A stretch of 64,000 nt of DNA, taken from Membranipora membranacea. Its lineage: Eukaryota > Bryozoa > Gymnolaemata > Cheilostomatida > Membraniporidae. The translations under genes and the position numbers were made by a program. Numbering within the stretch: position 1 is the stretch's first letter; each line of letters begins with the position of its first letter. The notes below the pieces were generated by a model. It was given only the letters and a program-made list of their open reading frames with translations, made no database searches and was not told where the DNA came from. Location: contig OU612065.1 of assembly GCA_914767715.1 (NCBI GenBank), positions 36,952,001 to 37,016,000 of the forward strand. Direction: 5' to 3'. Shown here piece by piece: positions 59,931-64,000 of this stretch.

Positions 59931-62294
59931 TTTCATAACAAGTAATAATTATCTGATTCAACCCTTCTTTCATGTGAGACCTTGACAATGTCTGCAAAAT
60001 AGTTTTGCTCTCATACTCTGTTATTTTGTTAATCTGGTTTTTTTGGCTCTGCCATTTTCCAATTATGCATCGATATGCGCAGGAAATACATGACTTCTGA
60101 TAATGTCTTCACTCGTACCAAGCATCGTACCTAGATATTTGCACTTTCTCCATGCTTGTTCTCCATCTTTTCTGACATTGTATTATTGTGTGTTATTAGT
60201 GTTATTTACTGTGTTGCTTTTTCGTTGCTTTTATAAGCTCGATTCTAATTGGCCAATTTATTCATGGCCTGAGAATTGTAAAGTCTTAGTCAAAACATTT
60301 TAAACTATAGAGTGATAGTTTTCATCAATTATGTTACCTGCTTAGAACATTTGAGCCAACTTAAAATGTGTAATATCCAATAAAATAAAACAACACTTGG
60401 ACTTTTCTGTGGTTTCATATTATCATAGACTTGCTGTGACTTTCAACTGCTTGTTCTTGCTGCTGATTAAACTCTTGCTGACCAAACTGCATCCAGACTT
60501 ATGCACACCTGACCCACACATCATTGTTGTAAGTAAAGTTAGCTCCAACTCCTATCTATCTCTGGGCATTATCATAGGCCCTGCCTGGGACTTACTTTCA
60601 TGCCTTTTTTTGCCAATGTAAGTCCAGGGCCCATGTCTATTGATGTAACTGTTACATTTACTCACTGGTACTTGTATTACCCTGATGACTACACACTGTT
60701 ACACACTGGCTGGACATTCTCAAGTCAATGCCCTTGTCAAACCAGGGAGAATGGAAGGGGCCAAACAAACTGAACTGTTATTGGTCATTGGATTACCATG
60801 TGAGACATAAAACATAGTAGACCAAGTTGTGTGTTAAAAACCATGATGGAAATAAAGAGTGGACAGTGTTAGTGGTTTCTGTTATTAATCTTAGCCAACA
60901 CAAGTTGCAGGCCAAAATTTATGTCAATTTATTGTCTCCCTCTGATAATTTTTTTCCTTTATTTTGCTACCTTTACAGATTATGTACAAGACCTGTTTTC
61001 CGAGCTTGAATGTCATGTCACAAACAAAACAACACCAGAATGAAACACCTGGCAGCCTCCCACACAGGCATCGACCGGCCCAAGCTATGGCAGCTAGGAG
61101 GAGCTGATCCAGAAGAGGCAGACTAGAGGTCTTAAGCTGAAGCCTCACTGCCTGTGTATAGAGGACTATAGCTAAACTTCATTGTTACATGCCTGTAGTA
61201 TATTTGGTTATCATTGACAAATTTCCTGCTCCGTGTATCTCCCGACAACCAATTTCTCTGCATCCTCATACACAGATCCTAAAAATGGAGAGAATTTCAT
61301 TCAAATCATCACTTTTACGTGTCAAGTTGAAATCATACTAAAATTTTAAGTTATTGGCTATATTCACGGATGTGTGAAGACTGTAGGCAACGTCATATTT
61401 GTCTTATTGTTTTGGTTCATTAAAAGGGCCTAGTTTGCTGATGAATCATTCACTGAGATGAGTAAAGTAGTCTCACTCTCATATAAGATTTACATAGTAT
61501 GTATAGTTGGTTCTTGTTGAGTCTCCCTGGTCTCTTATTACCTAATGTAATGATAGTTGAATTTGTTAATGTTGTTCGGTATGGACCTAGCTCGTCCATT
61601 CAGCTTACATACTACTTTTTGAGTCACAACAAATCAAGGAAGGAAAGAAGAAGAATAATAACAAATAACCATCACTTGTATTTTCTCATTAGCCTGATCC
61701 CTTGTATTACTTACCTCAATAGTGATGCTGAGAAAAGTTATAGTTTGATAGATAAGAGTGTAAAGAAGCCAGGGGTTCCTACTGGGCCAGGATGGGCAGC
61801 GATGATCAGTCAAAAGTTGCGATAAACTCTGAGTAGTATTTCGTAGTATAACTTACCATGAAGGTTACAACCAAGAGTGATTCTCCCCAGATAGTGATGA
61901 CGTAGTACCCAGGAAGTGAGCTCAGCACTTAGTAGTAATCAATAGTCCGAGTAGCATCTGGAGGCAGGTATACTTTAGGTTGTACTCAGTGTAGTGCTCC
62001 AGATCTGGTGTTGTGTAGTTAGCTCGTCAGACTACTCCACATGCCCTTTCTTTTGGAAGGGGCAGACAACTCTTACACTATAGCTCCACCGGGTGGTGAA
62101 GCATAAAGAAAACAAAGACGGTGAAATATACATTCACAGTCTACGCATAACATCATGATAACGACAATGGGGATTTTGAAAATTAACATGGTTTGGGCCA
62201 CACCCTTCCCAACTTTCAAAATAACCACCTATAGTGACAGGATCAGTTTTTGCATCATTTCCTGTTTGGCAACCGCCCTTGTTTACCAGCGCTA
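59931..62294. other. No gene seen; possible LTR-like sequence near 61850-62090
   Basis: Frames up to 108 codons show no domain. On the minus strand, TGTAAGAGTTGTCTGCCCC near 62060 could be the start of an LTR belonging to the retroelement at 62.3-64 kb, but the partner LTR would lie outside the window. Not proven. Confidence 0.4.
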
Positions 62295-63190
62295 TTATCC
62301 AATGTCAGAAATGTCTCGGGATTGCTCCTCTGACGCCTCATCGAATTGCAGCGACTTAAAGTCAAGCACTTCGTCCTCGTTGACCTCACTTAACTCCAGA
62401 GATACAGACTCACGATCTAAAGCGAGCGTCTGATCCTCTTCCTCAGCAGAAAGAGGCGACTGCTGATGTTCACAATGAACAGCAGACTGGGGCACTGGGG
62501 CCGACACTGAGGCAGTGTTGACAGGCCGAGCACTCACTCCAGAGCTCGCCGTCAATGTTGTGGCCACAGCTAAGGTGTTATTAGCCGGACTCGCAGCAGA
62601 CGCCTGGACCTCAGTAGCAGTGGAGGTACCAACAGTAACTGCCGCAGCTGTAGTGTTGGCATACCACTGACTCAGACCAGAGACGAGGCCTTGGAGACTG
62701 TCGTAAGTGTCACGATTTTTCATAATGACACTTCCTTCAGCCACAAGACTAGCCTGGGTGCAACCCGGCTCCCGCCTACCATTGAGGCAAAACTGCCAGC
62801 AATGGGCCTCCTCGAGGCGCTGCTACCATCCATCTCGAGCCGCGCTCGGGACGCAGGTAGCTCAACCGACCCAGATGACTCTGAGCCAGCAAGCTCCCTG
62901 CTGGGGCTGGTAGGCACTCCATCGCCAGAATCAGAGGTTCCAGCACGATCTCTGACCGACATGCGGCTACCCCTCTGTGGGCACTCGGTCCGCATGTGAC
63001 CACGCTCGTCACAGAAGTGACACCGTTTATTAGGACATAGAGCAGCCTGGTGGCCCTGCTCACTGCACTCGTAGCATATCAACTTCTCACACCGAATAGT
63101 CGGGTGATCCGTTGACCGACATACCTAGCACTGCCACCTACGGGGTTGCTCACCTCCATAACCGTGCTTCTTCTTACGCTTCTGCGTCAT
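62295..63190 (-). pseudogene. Three-zinc-knuckle (CCHC) retroelement-type ORF, with one stop and one frameshift
   Basis: On the minus strand it starts ATG at 63190 with a basic stretch (KRKKKHGYGG). Three CX2CX4HX4C knuckles follow: the first contains an in-frame TAG between its first two Cys, then CYECSEQGHQAALC and CHFCDERGHMRTEC. A Ser/Gly/Glu-rich region leads to a stop at about 62720. The reading continues in another frame (62744-62295) as an Ala/Thr/Ser-rich, then acidic, tail. Total length would be about 298 codons. It looks like a Gag or ORF1-type nucleic-acid-binding protein, but it lies downstream of the integrase remnant, not upstream as gag would. A cellular ZCCHC-type gene is a less likely alternative. 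Confidence 0.65.
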
Positions 63191-63259
63191 CTATTTACAG
63201 GTTTATTCTCTAGATTCAGAGGGAAAGGTTGTAATCTGAAAATAAAGAAAACCAAGTGT

Positions 63260-64000
63260 TACAGATACTCAAAGTCAGGTTTGCTAGTGGGTTTGACACT
63301 ACGTGCACAAGATGACCGTATTATTGGTGCAGCCGGCCTCTCAGGTCTGGCTGAAGCGTGTAACCTACGCCGTGCTTCAAATCCAGGCCGTAGCAACGAC
63401 CTAGACTGTCTTCCAGACACCACATTCACCGGAACAGTGCTAGCATTACTAGAAGAGTTACAGCAGTTAAATCAAGCACAGGTTGCTCATCTTGAATCTC
63501 AAGAGTATCATCTAAGAATACTTCCTGATTTTCAAGAGGAACTACCTCAATATCAAGGTTATCCTCAGGCATTGGGACTTGCTGAGGTTGTTGTCCAACT
63601 ACAGCAGGCCTCACACTATGAGGTAAATCTAAAGAAACAATATCAGGTTGCACACCACAAGCATTGTTACTTACGTTGGTACCATTCTCCGCTTGAACCT
63701 GATAATAATCAGCTTCAAGGGAAGCGGTAGTACCTGATCATTTTCATGATCACTACAATCAAGTACATCATTATCATATAAAATAAATAAATGTTTTAAA
63801 TTACGTCTATGGACAGAGGGACCAACTTGTACCCAGTAGCTTTGTGGGGTGGTGTCAGCTTGGACTACAATCCCTACACGGCCCGGATCAGACGGAGCTT
63901 TAACCCAAACTCACTGATCAGGCGCAAAGGACTTAAAAACTTGGCACGAAATTTTTCGTTCCATTTTTTTCTTCTCAGACTCACATTGTATCCCTCAACC
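63260..64000 (-). pseudogene. LTR retroelement pol 3' end: integrase C-terminal domain (Gypsy-like), cut by window edge
   Basis: On the minus strand near 63800-63910 the frame reads VKAPSDPGRVGIVV, then PQSYWVQVGPSVHRRNLKHL. This is the usual 'PG-V.....-SY-V....-RRN--HL' signature of Ty3/Gypsy integrase C-termini. A TGA precedes it where a coding triplet is expected. Downstream is a Glu/Asp-rich tail (63426-63653), then, after a frame change, an Arg-rich tail ending KPDFEYL (stop near 63275). A polypyrimidine tract and CAG (TTTTCTTTATTTTCAG, minus strand, near 63240) separate it from the zinc-knuckle ORF. The rest of pol lies beyond the window. Confidence 0.7.

Noticed and set aside
62691-62999. 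Plus-strand frames over 62.2-63.0 kb
   Set aside because: They are the complement of the minus-strand zinc-knuckle ORF, which has clear CX2CX4HX4C motifs.

Overview
The window is nuclear DNA of an animal, most likely an invertebrate. It is AT-rich and gene-poor. It has GT-AG introns, degenerate LINEs, LTR-retroelement debris, a tRNA-derived SINE, MITEs and minisatellite-like arrays, and no bacterial operon structure. I could not fix the phylum. All exon models and counts were worked out by hand.

Layout: 1-6 kb holds repeats and an antisense LINE relic (2145-3175). 6013-17396 is copy 1 of a segmental duplication that carries a complete 13-coding-exon concentrative nucleoside transporter gene (SLC28/CNT, 668 aa, CDS 8275-16896). 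17.4-24.4 kb is non-coding and contains word-like repeat arrays in nested inverted order. 24421-25698 is a broken copy of a single-exon MFS transporter. 25973-44132 is copy 2 of the duplication, enlarged by a SINE, a 438-bp MITE, a 2.8-kb insertion and a 3.3-kb P-like DNA transposon; its CNT gene is still intact (668 aa, CDS 28468-43632). 44-54 kb is mostly repeats, with two old MFS relics (47.8 and 52.0 kb) and a 5S rRNA-derived fragment (53.0 kb). 54.1-57.1 kb is a dead LINE whose ORF1 is interrupted by a 70-bp perfect-centre palindrome. 58521-59930 is the intact single-exon MFS gene (469 aa, MFSD8/CLN7-like). 62.3-64.0 kb holds an antisense LTR-retroelement end (integrase C-terminus) followed by a three-zinc-knuckle ORF.

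The two CNT copies are nearly identical in introns and exons, yet copy 2 differs at 27 amino acids against only 7 silent changes by my count. The replacements hit the family's substrate-binding signatures: the conserved Gln-Thr-Glu of QTEAP is Met-Thr-Thr, and Asn-Glu-Phe of the NEF motif is Thr-Glu-Phe. Copy 1 looks like a conventional Na+/H+-coupled nucleoside transporter. Copy 2 looks like a young paralogue with a rebuilt pocket, either with a new substrate or non-transporting. This is the most interesting signal in the window. Because copy 1 preserves the pre-insertion state of copy 2, it also gives exact empty sites for several transposons.
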